Assembly: GCA_034189695.1 (NCBI GenBank) | Contig: JAXHUA010000123.1 | Span: forward strand, 1-41,207 | Length of the DNA: 41,207 bases | Reading direction: 5' to 3' | From: JAXHUA01 sp034189695 | Lineage (GTDB): Bacteria; Chloroflexota; Dehalococcoidia; E44-bin15 | Shown: positions 8,298 to 16,441 of the stretch, piece by piece | Layout: each line of letters starts with the position of its first letter | Numbering within the stretch: position 1 is the first letter of the stretch | Notes under the pieces: generated by a model | Told to the model about the DNA's origin: nothing | What the model saw: only the letters and a program-made list of their open reading frames with translations | The model's database searches: none | Made by a program: the position numbers and the translations under genes

Positions 8298-8307
8298 TGC
8301 GGTTCCT

Positions 8308-9225
8308 CTATGAGACGGCCAGCATGCGGTCAAGGGCCAGCTTGGCCCTGACCCTTATCTCCTCCGGCACGCTCACCACGTTTCTCCGTTCCTCCATTGT
8401 CCTCACGATGGCCTCGAGGGTGGTCTTCTTCATGTCGCGACACAGGAGCCCCTCGGTGAGCAGGAGAAAGGTCTTGTCGGGGTTCTGCTGCCGCAGGGTG
8501 TAGACAAGCCCCTCCTCCGTGCCGATAAGGAAAGTCGTGGCGTCACTCTCCTTGGCGTAGCGCAGCATCTGTGAGGTGCTCAGCGCCGCGTCAGCGAGGG
8601 CGATTACCTCCGCCGAGGTTTCCGGGTGCACCAGGACGACTGCATCGGGATGGAGCTCTTTGGCGAGCTTCATGTGTCGTGGACTGAGGCGCTGGTGCGG
8701 AGGGCAGAAACCGGGATAGAGGATGATTCGCTTGCTGGTCTTGGTCGAAACGTAGTGTCCCAGGTGCTGGTCCGGAATGAACAGTATCTCATCATTGGGA
8801 AGAGACTCGACTATCTTGACGGCGTTGGCCGATGTGCAGCAGACATCGCTCTCCGCCTTGACCGCCGCGGAGGAGTTCACATAGCACACGACGGCGGCGT
8901 TGGGGTGCTCGCGTTTCCACCGCCTGAGGCTTTCGACATCGATCATGTCGGCCATGGGGCAGCCGGCGTCGGCCTGGGAGAGCAGCACCGTTCGCTCCGG
9001 GTTGAGAATCGCCGCTGTCTCCGCCATGAACTGGACGCCGCAGAACATGATGACGTCGGCCTGAACCTTGGTGCACTCGCGGGCCAGCTCGAGGGAATCG
9101 CCGGTGATGTCGGCGATGTCCTGGACCTCGGGCCGCTGGTAGTTGTGGGCCACGATGACCGCGTTCAAGGACTTCCTGAGTTCGTTGATTCTTCTTACAA
9201 GGTCGGCTGTGTTCTCATCCGTCAT
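8308..9225 (-). CDS. nadA: Quinolinate synthase
   Basis: A 4Fe-4S enzyme that condenses iminoaspartate with dihydroxyacetone phosphate to quinolinate. At 305 residues it is of the shorter NadA type. The three cluster Cys are recognisable in MFCGVQFMAETA, VCCTSANA and EGLLCRDM, and VIVAHNYQRPEVQDIAD starts the first of three related domains. It sits directly upstream of nadB and just downstream of the miaB-type gene (23 bp). An intact oxygen-labile cluster fits an anaerobic or microaerobic lifestyle. Confidence 0.96.
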   Translation of the reverse strand: MTDENTADLVRRINELRKSLNAVIVAHNYQRPEVQDIADITGDSLELARECTKVQADVIMFCGVQFMAETAAILNPERTVLLSQADAGCPMADMIDVESLRRWKREHPNAAVVCYVNSSAAVKAESDVCCTSANAVKIVESLPNDEILFIPDQHLGHYVSTKTSKRIILYPGFCPPHQRLSPRHMKLAKELHPDAVVLVHPETSAEVIALADAALSTSQMLRYAKESDATTFLIGTEEGLVYTLRQQNPDKTFLLLTEGLLCRDMKKTTLEAIVRTMEERRNVVSVPEEIRVRAKLALDRMLAVS

Positions 9226-9248
9226 TTCGCAGTCTGCCCAGTTGGATT

Positions 9249-10640
9249 CTACCTCTGGTCAACGTGGCCGTCTCGCACTCTGGATGACGCACCGCGGCCA
9301 CGGTCCGCACTCCGCGCAGTCGTCTGGGCCGCTGTCACGAGGAGGCGTTCCGGTGCTCCGCTCTCTCGACGGTGCGCCCGACAACCCTGTAGCGACCAGG
9401 GGCCTGCTGTATGAATGGTCACGTCCAGCAGTTGCCCCAGGCAGTCCACTTCATCTTCGAAGAAGACAAGCTTGTCGCCTCTGGTGCGCCCCCACCATTT
9501 GCCCTTCCTGTGCCCTTCGACGAGGACCTCCACCGTGTGTCCCAGCAACGCCTGGTTCGTCTCCAGGGCGATACGCTCCTGGAGTTCTTCGACCGCCGCG
9601 CGGCGTCTGAGCTTCTCCTGCATTGGCACGTCGTCGACCAGCTTCCGTGACGCTATCGTCCCTGGTCGCGACGAATAGGCGGCCACGTGTACGGTGTCGA
9701 ATCTGAGTTCTCGAAGCAAATCAAACGTTCTGCCGAACTCTTCAATGCCCTCCCCGGGGAAGCCCACTATGACATCAGTGCTCAATGCGATGTCGGGCAT
9801 GGCCCGGCGAATGCGGGCCACCAGGGCGCGATACTGCCCGGATGTGTAGCCACGCCGCATCGCGTGCAGGATGCCGTCGTCTCCGGCCTGAAATGGCAGG
9901 CTCAGGTGTTCACAGACCTGGCTGAGCGTCGCCATCGCCTCAATGAGCCTGTCGTCGATGTCACTGGGGTGGGACGTCAGGAAACGAATGCGAGCCAGGC
10001 CGTCTACCCCGCTGAGTCTGGCCAGCAGGTCGGCAAGGTGAGGCGTGTCGGGCAGGTCGCGACCGTACGCGTCCACCTTCTGACCCAGGAGCACCACCTC
10101 CCTCGTGCCGCGGGCCACCAAGGCTTCGACCTCGCTGACCACCTCGTGGAGTGGACGGCTCCGCTCCCTGCCTCTGCGGTAGGGGACGATGCAGTAGGAG
10201 CAGAAATTGTTGCAGCCGTGCATGACGGGCACGTACGCGCTTGTCGATATTCCCGGTGCCAGGGCTCCGGGCTCGAGGCCTTCGGGGGCCAGGCGCCGGC
10301 TCGACAGGAAGCGGCCCAACTCGGAGAAGGCCTGCGGTCGGAAGAAGAGGTCCACATGCGGGAAGCGGCGCTTCAGGTCGTCGGCCCTGGCATCGACCAG
10401 ACAACCGGTTGTGACGAGTATGGAGTCCCTTCTCTTCTTGACCGACTTGAGCGCGTCGAGCTTGTTGACCACTCGCTCCTCGGCGCTCTGCCGCACGACG
10501 CAGCTATTCAGGACGATAATGTCGGCATGTTCCACCGTCGCGCTTGGCCGGTAGCCCGCTGCTTCAAGATAGCGGGCGATGCGGTCGGAATCGGCCTTGT
10601 TCATCTGGCAGCCGATCGTCCAGATGTGATACAGCGGCAT
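9249..10640 (-). CDS. miaB: tRNA-2-methylthio-N6-dimethylallyladenosine synthase (MiaB family)
   Basis: Radical SAM methylthiotransferase that adds a methylthio group to i6A37 of tRNA. The N-terminal domain has its three Cys (TIGCQMN, LNSCVVR, TTGCL). The radical SAM motif is CNNFCSYC followed by IVPYRRGRERSR, typical of MiaB, and a TRAM domain follows near residue 355 (HTVEVLVEGHRKGKWWGRT). The start at 10640 gives MPLYHIWTIGCQMN; a longer open frame to 10739 runs into the tRNA gene and is rejected. The C-terminus has about 45 Arg/Ala-rich residues past the TRAM domain with no family resemblance. It is the first gene of the minus-strand run into the NAD genes. Confidence 0.94.
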   Translation of the reverse strand: MPLYHIWTIGCQMNKADSDRIARYLEAAGYRPSATVEHADIIVLNSCVVRQSAEERVVNKLDALKSVKKRRDSILVTTGCLVDARADDLKRRFPHVDLFFRPQAFSELGRFLSSRRLAPEGLEPGALAPGISTSAYVPVMHGCNNFCSYCIVPYRRGRERSRPLHEVVSEVEALVARGTREVVLLGQKVDAYGRDLPDTPHLADLLARLSGVDGLARIRFLTSHPSDIDDRLIEAMATLSQVCEHLSLPFQAGDDGILHAMRRGYTSGQYRALVARIRRAMPDIALSTDVIVGFPGEGIEEFGRTFDLLRELRFDTVHVAAYSSRPGTIASRKLVDDVPMQEKLRRRAAVEELQERIALETNQALLGHTVEVLVEGHRKGKWWGRTRGDKLVFFEDEVDCLGQLLDVTIHTAGPWSLQGCRAHRRESGAPERLLVTAAQTTARSADRGRGASSRVRDGHVDQR

Positions 10641-10660
10641 ACGTGCAACGTCCCTTCGGC

Positions 10661-10687
10661 GAAACAAAGAAACCCCTTCTCGAGGGG
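10661..10687 (-). terminator. Intrinsic terminator after tRNA-Ser
   Basis: Reading the minus strand, CCCCT, a 5-nt loop and AGGGG (10683-10687 with 10673-10677) are followed by TTTCTTTGTTTC. This lies about 25 bp past the tRNA 3' end and about 20 bp before the miaB start. It should end the tRNA transcript, with read-through possibly feeding miaB. Confidence 0.6.
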
Positions 10688-10711
10688 TGGTCTCTTCGTC
10701 ACCAGTCTCCG

Positions 10712-10803
10712 TGGCGGAGGGAGTGGGATTCGAACCCACGACCCCGATCTCTCAGGGTAACCGCTTAGCAGGCGGCCGCACTAGACCACTATGCGATCCC
10801 TCC
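10712..10803 (-). tRNA. tRNA-Ser (GCU anticodon)
   Basis: The minus strand folds as a type II tRNA. The 7-bp acceptor stem GGAGGGA pairs with UCCCUCC, the D-arm contains TAGTGGTCTAGTG, and the anticodon loop is CCTGCTAAG with anticodon GCU. A long variable arm and the T-arm GTGGGTTCGAATCCCAC complete the fold. The long variable arm and anticodon fix serine (codons AGC/AGU). The discriminator is G at 10715, and the 3' CCA is encoded at 10712-10714. Confidence 0.97.
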
Positions 10804-10813
10804 GTGAGTCGAC

Positions 10814-10842
10814 ACTGTAGCACACAACCGTGTTTTTTTCAA
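10814..10842 (-). promoter_or_regulatory. Promoter of tRNA-Ser
   Basis: On the minus strand TTGAAA (10837-10842), a 17-bp spacer and TACAGT (10814-10819) place transcription start a few bases before the tRNA 5' end at 10803. It is divergent from the rpsB promoter about 100 bp away. Confidence 0.7.
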
Positions 10843-10939
10843 TCGAGTGTGCGCCGGCGCCTCGCCGGTCGTGGTGCCAACCGTGGCCCGTCCCGGGCGG
10901 CGGAGGGCTGCCGTCGTCGCCTGCGACAGGTGCTTCATG

Positions 10940-10968
10940 TTGCCTGCCCCCCCTGGCTATGCTATACT
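10940..10968 (+). promoter_or_regulatory. Promoter of the rpsB operon
   Basis: TTGCCT (10940-10945), 17 bp, then TATACT (10963-10968), 26 bp upstream of the rpsB ATG. The leader is about 20 nt and is mostly ribosome site (GAGGGGGAG). No room is left for an S2-binding leader structure. Confidence 0.75.
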
Positions 10969-10994
10969 CTCTCTAAACCAACGTGAGGGGGAGC

Positions 10995-11810
10995 ATGGAA
11001 GAGGAAAGGAATGAAACTGAGCTTGTGCCGATAAAGGCGCTGCTGGAGGCGGGTGCCCACTTTGGTCACCAGACTGCACGGTGGCATCCGCGGATGAAGA
11101 AGTACATCTTCACGGAGAAGAACGGTATTCACATCATCGACCTCCAGCAGACCACGGTTATGCTGAGCAGGGCCTATGATTTCATCCGCGACGTGGCCGC
11201 GCGGGGTGAAGAGATAATCTTCGTCGGCACCAAGAAGCAGGCCAAAGAGACCGTAGAGGAGGAGGCGAGGCGGTGTGGCATGTTTTATGTCAATCAGCGG
11301 TGGCTGGGCGGGATGCTCACCAACTTCGCCACAATCCAGGGGCGGATCGACTACCTGGTGCGCCTTGAAGACCGCAAGGCCAGGGGAGAATTCGCCTATC
11401 TGACCAAGAAGGAAGCGCTGAAGCTCGACGAGGAGATCGCACGCCTGAACCGGCAGTTGGGCGGCTTCAAGGAGATGACACGGTTCCCCGGAGCCCTCTT
11501 CATTGTTGACCCCACCAAGGACAGGATTGCTGTTGCGGAGGCAAGGCGGACTGGAGTCCCCATTGTGGCCATCGCTGACACGAATTGTGACCCCGATGAA
11601 CTCGACTATCCAATCCCGGCTAATGATGACGCGGTAAGGGCCATAAGGCTGATAACCAGCAGAATGGCCGATGCTGCGACCGAGGGGAAGCGAATACGGG
11701 AAATGGAGGAGGCCGAGAGGTTGGGGGCGATGGTGCCTGAGGGGGCTGTCGAGGAAGGGAAAGCGGATGAGTTGGAGCCGGCGACCTTCGTACCGGAGAC
11801 TGAGGAGTAA
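10995..11810 (+). CDS. rpsB: 30S ribosomal protein S2
   Basis: Small-subunit ribosomal protein S2, 271 residues. Family segments visible are LLEAGAHFGHQTARWHPRMKKYIF, NGIHIIDLQQT, FVGTKKQA, YVNQRWLGGMLTNFATI, FPGALFIVDP and PIVAIADTNCDPDELDYPIPANDDAVRAI. The C-terminal ~35 residues are an acidic tail. The ATG at 10995 is preceded by GAGGGGGAG; a GTG at 10983 in the same frame lacks such a site. It is the first gene of a plus-strand operon and is followed after 4 bp by tsf, the usual bacterial pairing. Confidence 0.98.
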   Translation: MEEERNETELVPIKALLEAGAHFGHQTARWHPRMKKYIFTEKNGIHIIDLQQTTVMLSRAYDFIRDVAARGEEIIFVGTKKQAKETVEEEARRCGMFYVNQRWLGGMLTNFATIQGRIDYLVRLEDRKARGEFAYLTKKEALKLDEEIARLNRQLGGFKEMTRFPGALFIVDPTKDRIAVAEARRTGVPIVAIADTNCDPDELDYPIPANDDAVRAIRLITSRMADAATEGKRIREMEEAERLGAMVPEGAVEEGKADELEPATFVPETEE

Positions 11811-11814
11811 CATA

Positions 11815-12324
11815 GTGAGCACCGAAGCGATCAAGGAACTGCGGGAGATGACCGGTGCCGGGCTGATGAACTGTAAGAAAGCCCTCGAGAAGTCCAACGG
11901 CAACATGGATGGGGCGCTGGAGATACTCAAAGAGCAGGGCATAGCCAAGGCGAAGAAGAAGGAGCAGCGTGAGACGCGCCAGGGACTGGTGGAGACCTAT
12001 ATCCACTTCGGCGGGAGGATCGGGGCGCTTGTTGAGTTGAATTGCGAGACCGACTTCGTGGCACACACCGACGAATTCAAATGTCTGGCCCATGATCTGG
12101 CGATGCAGGTGGCAGCTACGGCCCCCCGTTTCGTGAGCGAGGAGGAGATCCCGCCGGACGTCGATGCATCCGAGAACGACCCCAAGGAGGTCTGTCTTCT
12201 CGGCCAGCCTTTCATAAAGGACCCGGAGAAAACCATCCGAGACCTGATCACGGAGGCCGTGGCCAAGGTCGGGGAGAACATCAGAGTAAAGCGGTTCGCC
12301 CGATTCGAACTGGGCGTGGACTAG
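11815..12324 (+). CDS. tsf: Elongation factor Ts
   Basis: Nucleotide exchange factor that releases GDP from EF-Tu. At 169 residues it is the short form, with an N-terminal UBA-like domain (IKELREMTGAGLMNCKKAL) and one core subdomain (GRIGALVELNCETDFVA). It lacks the second core subdomain found in the ~280-residue E. coli type, as in thermophiles and Dehalococcoidia. The GTG start at 11815 uses GAGGAG, which overlaps the end of rpsB, so translation is coupled. Confidence 0.97.
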   Translation: MSTEAIKELREMTGAGLMNCKKALEKSNGNMDGALEILKEQGIAKAKKKEQRETRQGLVETYIHFGGRIGALVELNCETDFVAHTDEFKCLAHDLAMQVAATAPRFVSEEEIPPDVDASENDPKEVCLLGQPFIKDPEKTIRDLITEAVAKVGENIRVKRFARFELGVD

Positions 12325-12329
12325 TGTTG

Positions 12330-13049
12330 ATGGGTACGCCACAGTATGCGCGCGTTCTCCTCAAGATAAGTGGCGAGGCGTTGACAGCAGAGAGCGGGCA
12401 CATCATCGATGGGGCGGTTCTCTGCGGCATAGTCGAACAGGTGAAGCAACTGGTCTCCGGGGGAGTCCAGGTCGCCATCGTTGTAGGGGGTGGCAATATC
12501 TCGCGGGGGGCGAGCGCTGAAGCGATGGGGATGGACCGGTCCACGGCCGACTACGCGGGCATGCTCGCTACGCTGATCAATGCGCTCGCGCTTCAGAACG
12601 CGCTGGAGAAGGAAGGCGTGACCACCCGAACTCAGAGCGCGGTCACCGTTCAGGCAGTGGCCGAACCGTACATCGCGCGGCGCGCCCTTCGACATCTGGA
12701 GAAGGGGAGGGTGGTCGTCCTTGCCGGGGGGACAGGGAACCCGTTCATGACCACCGACACAGCGGCGGCGCTGAGGGCGGTGGAGATCGGGGCGCAGGTG
12801 CTGCTCATGGGCAAGCACCGTGTTGATGGGGTGTACGACGCGGACCCACGCACCACCCCCGGAGCGAAGAAGTTCGACAGGATCACCTACCTGGAAGCAC
12901 TCAACCTGCACCTTGAGGTCATGGACTCAACCGCTCTTTCCCTATGCATGGAGCACCACCTCCCGATAGTCGTCTTTGACTTGGGAGCCCCGAACGGCAT
13001 TGTCAGGGTGGTATCGGGGGAGCCTATTGGGAGCGTAGTCTCTGCTTGA
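12330..13049 (+). CDS. pyrH: UMP kinase
   Basis: Phosphorylates UMP to UDP with ATP; a hexameric amino acid kinase-fold enzyme of pyrimidine metabolism. About 239 residues, with YARVLLKISGEAL, VAIVVGGGNISRG, VTVQAVAEPYIARRALRHLEKGRVVVLAGGTGNPFMTTDTAAALRA in successive blocks, and KHRVDGVYDADPR. The ATG at 12330 is chosen; a GTG at 12324 that shares a base with the tsf stop is equally possible and adds two residues. Confidence 0.97.
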   Translation: MGTPQYARVLLKISGEALTAESGHIIDGAVLCGIVEQVKQLVSGGVQVAIVVGGGNISRGASAEAMGMDRSTADYAGMLATLINALALQNALEKEGVTTRTQSAVTVQAVAEPYIARRALRHLEKGRVVVLAGGTGNPFMTTDTAAALRAVEIGAQVLLMGKHRVDGVYDADPRTTPGAKKFDRITYLEALNLHLEVMDSTALSLCMEHHLPIVVFDLGAPNGIVRVVSGEPIGSVVSA

Positions 13050-13062
13050 GGGGGCCGGGCAA

Positions 13063-13620
13063 ATGATGGAGCAGACTCTTCACGAGACAAGCGAAAAGAT
13101 GTCCAAGGCGGTGGAGGCTCTCAGGAGAGACCTGGCTACCATCCGCACCGGGCGGGCGAGCCCGGCCATCGTCGACCACATCAAGGTGGACTATCACGGC
13201 GTGCCGACGATGCTCAAACAGATGGCGAGCATCACCGTGCCGGACGCGCGAATGCTGCTGATTCAACCCTGGGACAAGACGGCGCTGTCCGCTATTGACA
13301 AGGCGATCCAGAAGTCTGACCTGGGCCTCAACCCCGCCAGCGACGGCAACGCCATCCGGATCAAGATCCCGCAGCTCTCGGAGGAGCGGCGCAAGGACCT
13401 GGTCAGGCTGGTACACAAGAGGGCTGAGGAGGGGAGAGTGGCGGTGAGGAACGTGAGGAGGAATGCTGTGGAGGAGCTCAAGCAGATGGAGCGCGACAAG
13501 GACATCTCCGAAGACGAGAGAAAACGCGCTCAGGAGCAGGTGCAGCAGCTCACCGACACCTTCGTCGCTGAGGTGGACGAGGTAGCGAAGGTGAAAGAAG
13601 CCGAGCTGCTCGAGGTCTAG
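13063..13620 (+). CDS. frr: Ribosome recycling factor
   Basis: Splits the post-termination ribosome together with EF-G. The 185 residues match the family length of about 185. RTGRASPAIVDHIKVDYHG and the VPDARMLLIQPWDK region are conserved, and the C-terminal half is a long charged helix of the three-helix bundle (EERRKDLVRLVHKRAEEGRVAVRNVRR is split across blocks). It starts 13 bp after pyrH, within the rpsB operon. Confidence 0.97.
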   Translation: MMEQTLHETSEKMSKAVEALRRDLATIRTGRASPAIVDHIKVDYHGVPTMLKQMASITVPDARMLLIQPWDKTALSAIDKAIQKSDLGLNPASDGNAIRIKIPQLSEERRKDLVRLVHKRAEEGRVAVRNVRRNAVEELKQMERDKDISEDERKRAQEQVQQLTDTFVAEVDEVAKVKEAELLEV

Positions 13621-13669
13621 CGGGCAGGCACTTCGTCTTCGCATTCCTCCTGGCTTGAAGGGCAGTCTC

Positions 13670-14410
13670 GTGGTGCATTTCAGACTCAACCCCATTCCAC
13701 GTCATGTGGCCATCATCATGGATGGCAATGGCAGGTGGGCCCAAGCGCGTGGCCTGCCCAGGCTCGCCGGGCATAGAGCGGGCACGGACAATGTCCGCCG
13801 CGCCGTGGAGTGCCTCGCGGAATATGGCGTCGAGTACGTAACCATCTTCGCCTTTTCCACAGAGAACTGGAGCCGCCCAGCGAGCGAGGTCAGGGGACTG
13901 CTGGGCATTTTCGGGAGGGTTGTCGACCGCGAGGTGAGGGACCTGCATCAGCGGGGTGTGAGGCTCTGGCTCCTCGGCAAGGTCAACCGGCTATCCGAGG
14001 AATTGCAGCGCAAGGTCGGGGAGGCGATCGAGCTGACGAGGGACAATCAGAAGATTACCCTCAGTGTGGCCTTTGACTACGGTGGCCGCGCTGACATTGT
14101 GGACGCAGTGAGGCGCATTGTCGTTGACGGCGTCCCGCCGGAGGATATCGACGAGGAGCTGGTAGGCAGCTACCTGCATACCGCGGGTCTGCCTGACCCG
14201 GACCTGATCATTCGCACCGGCGGTGAAATGCGTCTGAGCAACTTCCTGCTCTGGCAGTCGGCCTACAGCGAGTATTACGCAACACCCGTCTTCTGGCCCG
14301 ACTTTGGGCCGGAGGAGATAGAGAGAGCCCTCATAGCCTACTCGGAGAGGCAGAGGCGTTTCGGTGGATTGAAGCCGGTTATGGAGACTGGGTCCCAGCC
14401 GCAGGGATGA
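13670..14410 (+). CDS. uppS: Undecaprenyl diphosphate synthase (cis-prenyltransferase)
   Basis: Extends farnesyl diphosphate with isopentenyl units in cis to make the lipid carrier used for wall and glycan export. HVAIIMDGNGRWA carries the catalytic Asp; GHRAG, TIFAFSTENW and the C-terminal PDLIIRTGGEMRLSNFLLWQSAYSE region, all of the cis-prenyltransferase family, follow. About 246 residues. The start is uncertain: GTG at 13670 has AAGGG seven bases upstream, while a TTG at 13655 in the same frame lacks a site. It overlaps cdsA by 4 bp (ATGA). Confidence 0.95.
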   Translation: MVHFRLNPIPRHVAIIMDGNGRWAQARGLPRLAGHRAGTDNVRRAVECLAEYGVEYVTIFAFSTENWSRPASEVRGLLGIFGRVVDREVRDLHQRGVRLWLLGKVNRLSEELQRKVGEAIELTRDNQKITLSVAFDYGGRADIVDAVRRIVVDGVPPEDIDEELVGSYLHTAGLPDPDLIIRTGGEMRLSNFLLWQSAYSEYYATPVFWPDFGPEEIERALIAYSERQRRFGGLKPVMETGSQPQG

Positions 14411-15195
14411 TTAAGCAACGGCTGCTCACTGCGCTAGTCCTCCTGCCGCTCATCGTCATCATCTGGTTCGGCGGTCCTGCCTACTCATTGACCGTCGCCG
14501 TGGCCGCAGCCCTCGGATTGCTGGAGTTCTTCCACATGAAGGGCTTTTCCTGGAGACATCCTCTCACACTCTTCGGTCTGCTCTGGGTTCTTCTTCTCAT
14601 TCTGGCGGCGCACTTCGCAACCACGTACTCTCTGCTTGTTCTCAGCGCTGCGGTGGTCTTCTCGCTGGTCTGGGTCGTTTCCAGGTCTTCCGTTGAGCAG
14701 GCCTCGCATGACTGGGCATGGACGCTGGCGGGGATCATATACGTGGGATGGATGCTGAGCTACTTCATTCCCCTGAGAGCGCTGGAGGGAGGCAGGGACT
14801 GGGTGTTCGTGGCCCTGTTCGCCACCTTCGCCGTCGACACGAGCGCCTTCTTCATCGGCCGGGCCTGGGGCAGACACCCCCTGGCACCCAGGGTGAGCCC
14901 GGGGAAGACGTGGGAGGGAACGATAGGGGGATTCCTGGCCGCCATCGCCGCGTGTCTCATCCTGGCCGCAGTGCTGCCGTCAGTCGCGGTCGGCTGGAAG
15001 GTGGCCGTGCTCGGGGTGCTGATCGGTGTTTTCGCCCAGCTTGGTGACCTGGCCGAATCGATGCTCAAGCGGAGCGCCGGCGTGAAGGACGCGAGCCGGC
15101 TGATGCCGGGCCACGGAGGGCTGCTCGACCGCCTCGACAGCATCATCTTCAGCGTCGTTGTAGTATACTACTACGTGTTATGGGTCGTGGTGTAA
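14407..15195 (+). CDS. cdsA: Phosphatidate cytidylyltransferase (CDP-diacylglycerol synthase)
   Basis: Membrane enzyme that makes CDP-diacylglycerol from phosphatidic acid and CTP, the entry to phospholipid synthesis. It has 262 residues with about seven or eight hydrophobic segments. The family signature SMLKRSAGVKDASRLMPGHG followed by GLLDRLD begins near residue 218. It starts within the uppS stop, and the dxr start lies 16 bp inside its 3' end. This is the complete copy; the last 339 bp are repeated exactly 3348 bp downstream, beyond the restriction island. Confidence 0.96.
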   Translation: MIKQRLLTALVLLPLIVIIWFGGPAYSLTVAVAAALGLLEFFHMKGFSWRHPLTLFGLLWVLLLILAAHFATTYSLLVLSAAVVFSLVWVVSRSSVEQASHDWAWTLAGIIYVGWMLSYFIPLRALEGGRDWVFVALFATFAVDTSAFFIGRAWGRHPLAPRVSPGKTWEGTIGGFLAAIAACLILAAVLPSVAVGWKVAVLGVLIGVFAQLGDLAESMLKRSAGVKDASRLMPGHGGLLDRLDSIIFSVVVVYYYVLWVVV

Positions 15196-15406
15196 GGCGT
15201 CTGGCCGTGTTGGGCTCCACAGGCTCGATCGGCCAGCAGACCCTGGACATAGTCCGCTCGTTCCCTGACCGCCTCGAAGTAGTTGGCCTATCCGGTGGAC
15301 GGAACAACCAGCTTCTGGCCAGGCAGATCGAGGAGTTCTGCCCGAAGCTTGTCTATGCGTCCGAGAGGCACGGGCTGCCGGCGGCCGGGTTCAAGCTCGC
15401 CTCGCT
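14857..15406 (+). repeat. Left copy of 550-bp direct repeat (cdsA 3' end plus dxr 5' end)
   Basis: Read by eye against 18205-18754, every base of this segment matches at a constant offset of 3348 bp. To the left, base 14856 (c) differs from 18204 (t). To the right, identity breaks at 15407, followed by about 40 bp at roughly 80 percent identity. The repeat brackets the restriction-modification island and is its long target duplication. Confidence 0.95.
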
Positions 15407-15449
15407 GGAGGAGCTGGCCTCAGACGACGACGTGGACTTGGTGGGTTGA
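15180..15449 (+). pseudogene. dxr: Truncated 5' fragment of dxr
   Basis: The first 88 residues of 1-deoxy-D-xylulose 5-phosphate reductoisomerase, including the NADPH loop GSTGSIGQQTLDIVR, end in a stop within the inserted DNA. Metal- and substrate-binding regions are absent, so it cannot be active. The final 14 codons differ from the complete dxr at 18528 mostly at third positions (for example LEELASDDD versus LEEVASDGD). This part therefore derives from a diverged allele, not from simple copying. Confidence 0.93.
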
Positions 15450-15602
15450 AACGGCCTACGCCGAAGGAGTATGCTGGAACGGCGTTCGGAGTCCAACCAG
15501 TGCTGGCACAAGTTCTGGGGTCAACTCATTGGAGCATACGTGTCACCCCGTCGCCTAGCGCGCGATCCATAGTCATCCAGTCACCGCAAGCGAGGTGGTT
15601 CA

Positions 15603-16331
15603 ATGGCAGAACTTGCAGATCATATGCCACCGCTCACGATACCGAGTGGGGAACTGCGCAAATGGGGAAGTCTCTGGCTCGGAGACCGCAATCCAGAAAA
15701 AGGCACATCGAAAGACAAGCAGTGCTTTGACAGGTATCAGTCCGTTAATTTCGCCCTATTCATAGACAACCAAGTTGGCAGATGCGTGGCAGAGATGCTA
15801 GGAGGCATCCCAATTAAACCTGCGGCAAGCGGTCTGATTCCGCCCATGGCGGATTGCGTTGAGGTGGGGAATGCCCGCGTTATCGGGGGAGTCAGACCAC
15901 AGAGCTTCGATGTCGTTTACCGGCCAGACGGACCAAGAATCGTGTTTGACAGCAAGACGCTCAATGACATCAAGAGCGTGGGAAAAAACTGGCAGAACAT
16001 GATCAACGACTTGGCTACCGAAGCAACGACGGTACATACCAGATTCCCGCATGCAATCGTTGCATTCATCGTGCTCATTCCCAGACCGTGCCTTGCTCAG
16101 AAGCAACTGGCTGACATGACGCGGACGCTGGAAAGGTTGGGGGCAAGGGAGGACGTACTCGACCAAGCACACTTGGCAGAAGCCATTTCACTTGTAGTCT
16201 GGGATCCTGAAACGGGTGAAATTGACCGCAGTATGCCGCCCGAGGATTCGCCCCTGCGCGTCGAGAGATTCTCAGATACGGTGTATCCACGGTACGTCGG
16301 CCGCTACAAAGGCCTGCCGCCCCACGACTAG
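15603..16331 (+). CDS. Putative type II restriction endonuclease, PD-(D/E)XK type
   Basis: A 242-residue protein encoded directly before an adenine methyltransferase, the usual arrangement of a type II restriction-modification pair. A likely PD-(D/E)XK core is visible: D103 in SFDVVY, then a strand and D116-S117-K118 (IVFDSK), with E64 on the preceding helix as a possible further ligand. The spacing D-x12-DxK fits the fold. I do not recognise the family or the target sequence. The ATG at 15603 follows GAGGTGG. It has no membrane segment or signal peptide. The role rests on the motif and the neighbour; a nuclease of another kind is possible. Confidence 0.72.
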   Translation: MAELADHMPPLTIPSGELRKWGSLWLGDRNPEKGTSKDKQCFDRYQSVNFALFIDNQVGRCVAEMLGGIPIKPAASGLIPPMADCVEVGNARVIGGVRPQSFDVVYRPDGPRIVFDSKTLNDIKSVGKNWQNMINDLATEATTVHTRFPHAIVAFIVLIPRPCLAQKQLADMTRTLERLGAREDVLDQAHLAEAISLVVWDPETGEIDRSMPPEDSPLRVERFSDTVYPRYVGRYKGLPPHD

Positions 16332-16441
16332 CCAACAGGGACACTGCGTTAGCCCAGTTATTGCATGCGGTTGTCTTGAGGCTATTGGGGGGCCTCGATC
16401 AGCGACCCCAGCCCTGGTTCTGGGCCGTGGAGTGCTGCAAT

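Noticed and set aside
10962..11948. 328-codon open frame on the minus strand
   Set aside because: Antisense to rpsB and tsf.
15446..15475. TTGAAA-18-TATGCT promoter at the island junction
   Set aside because: The -10 is weak; mentioned under the island but not listed as a feature.
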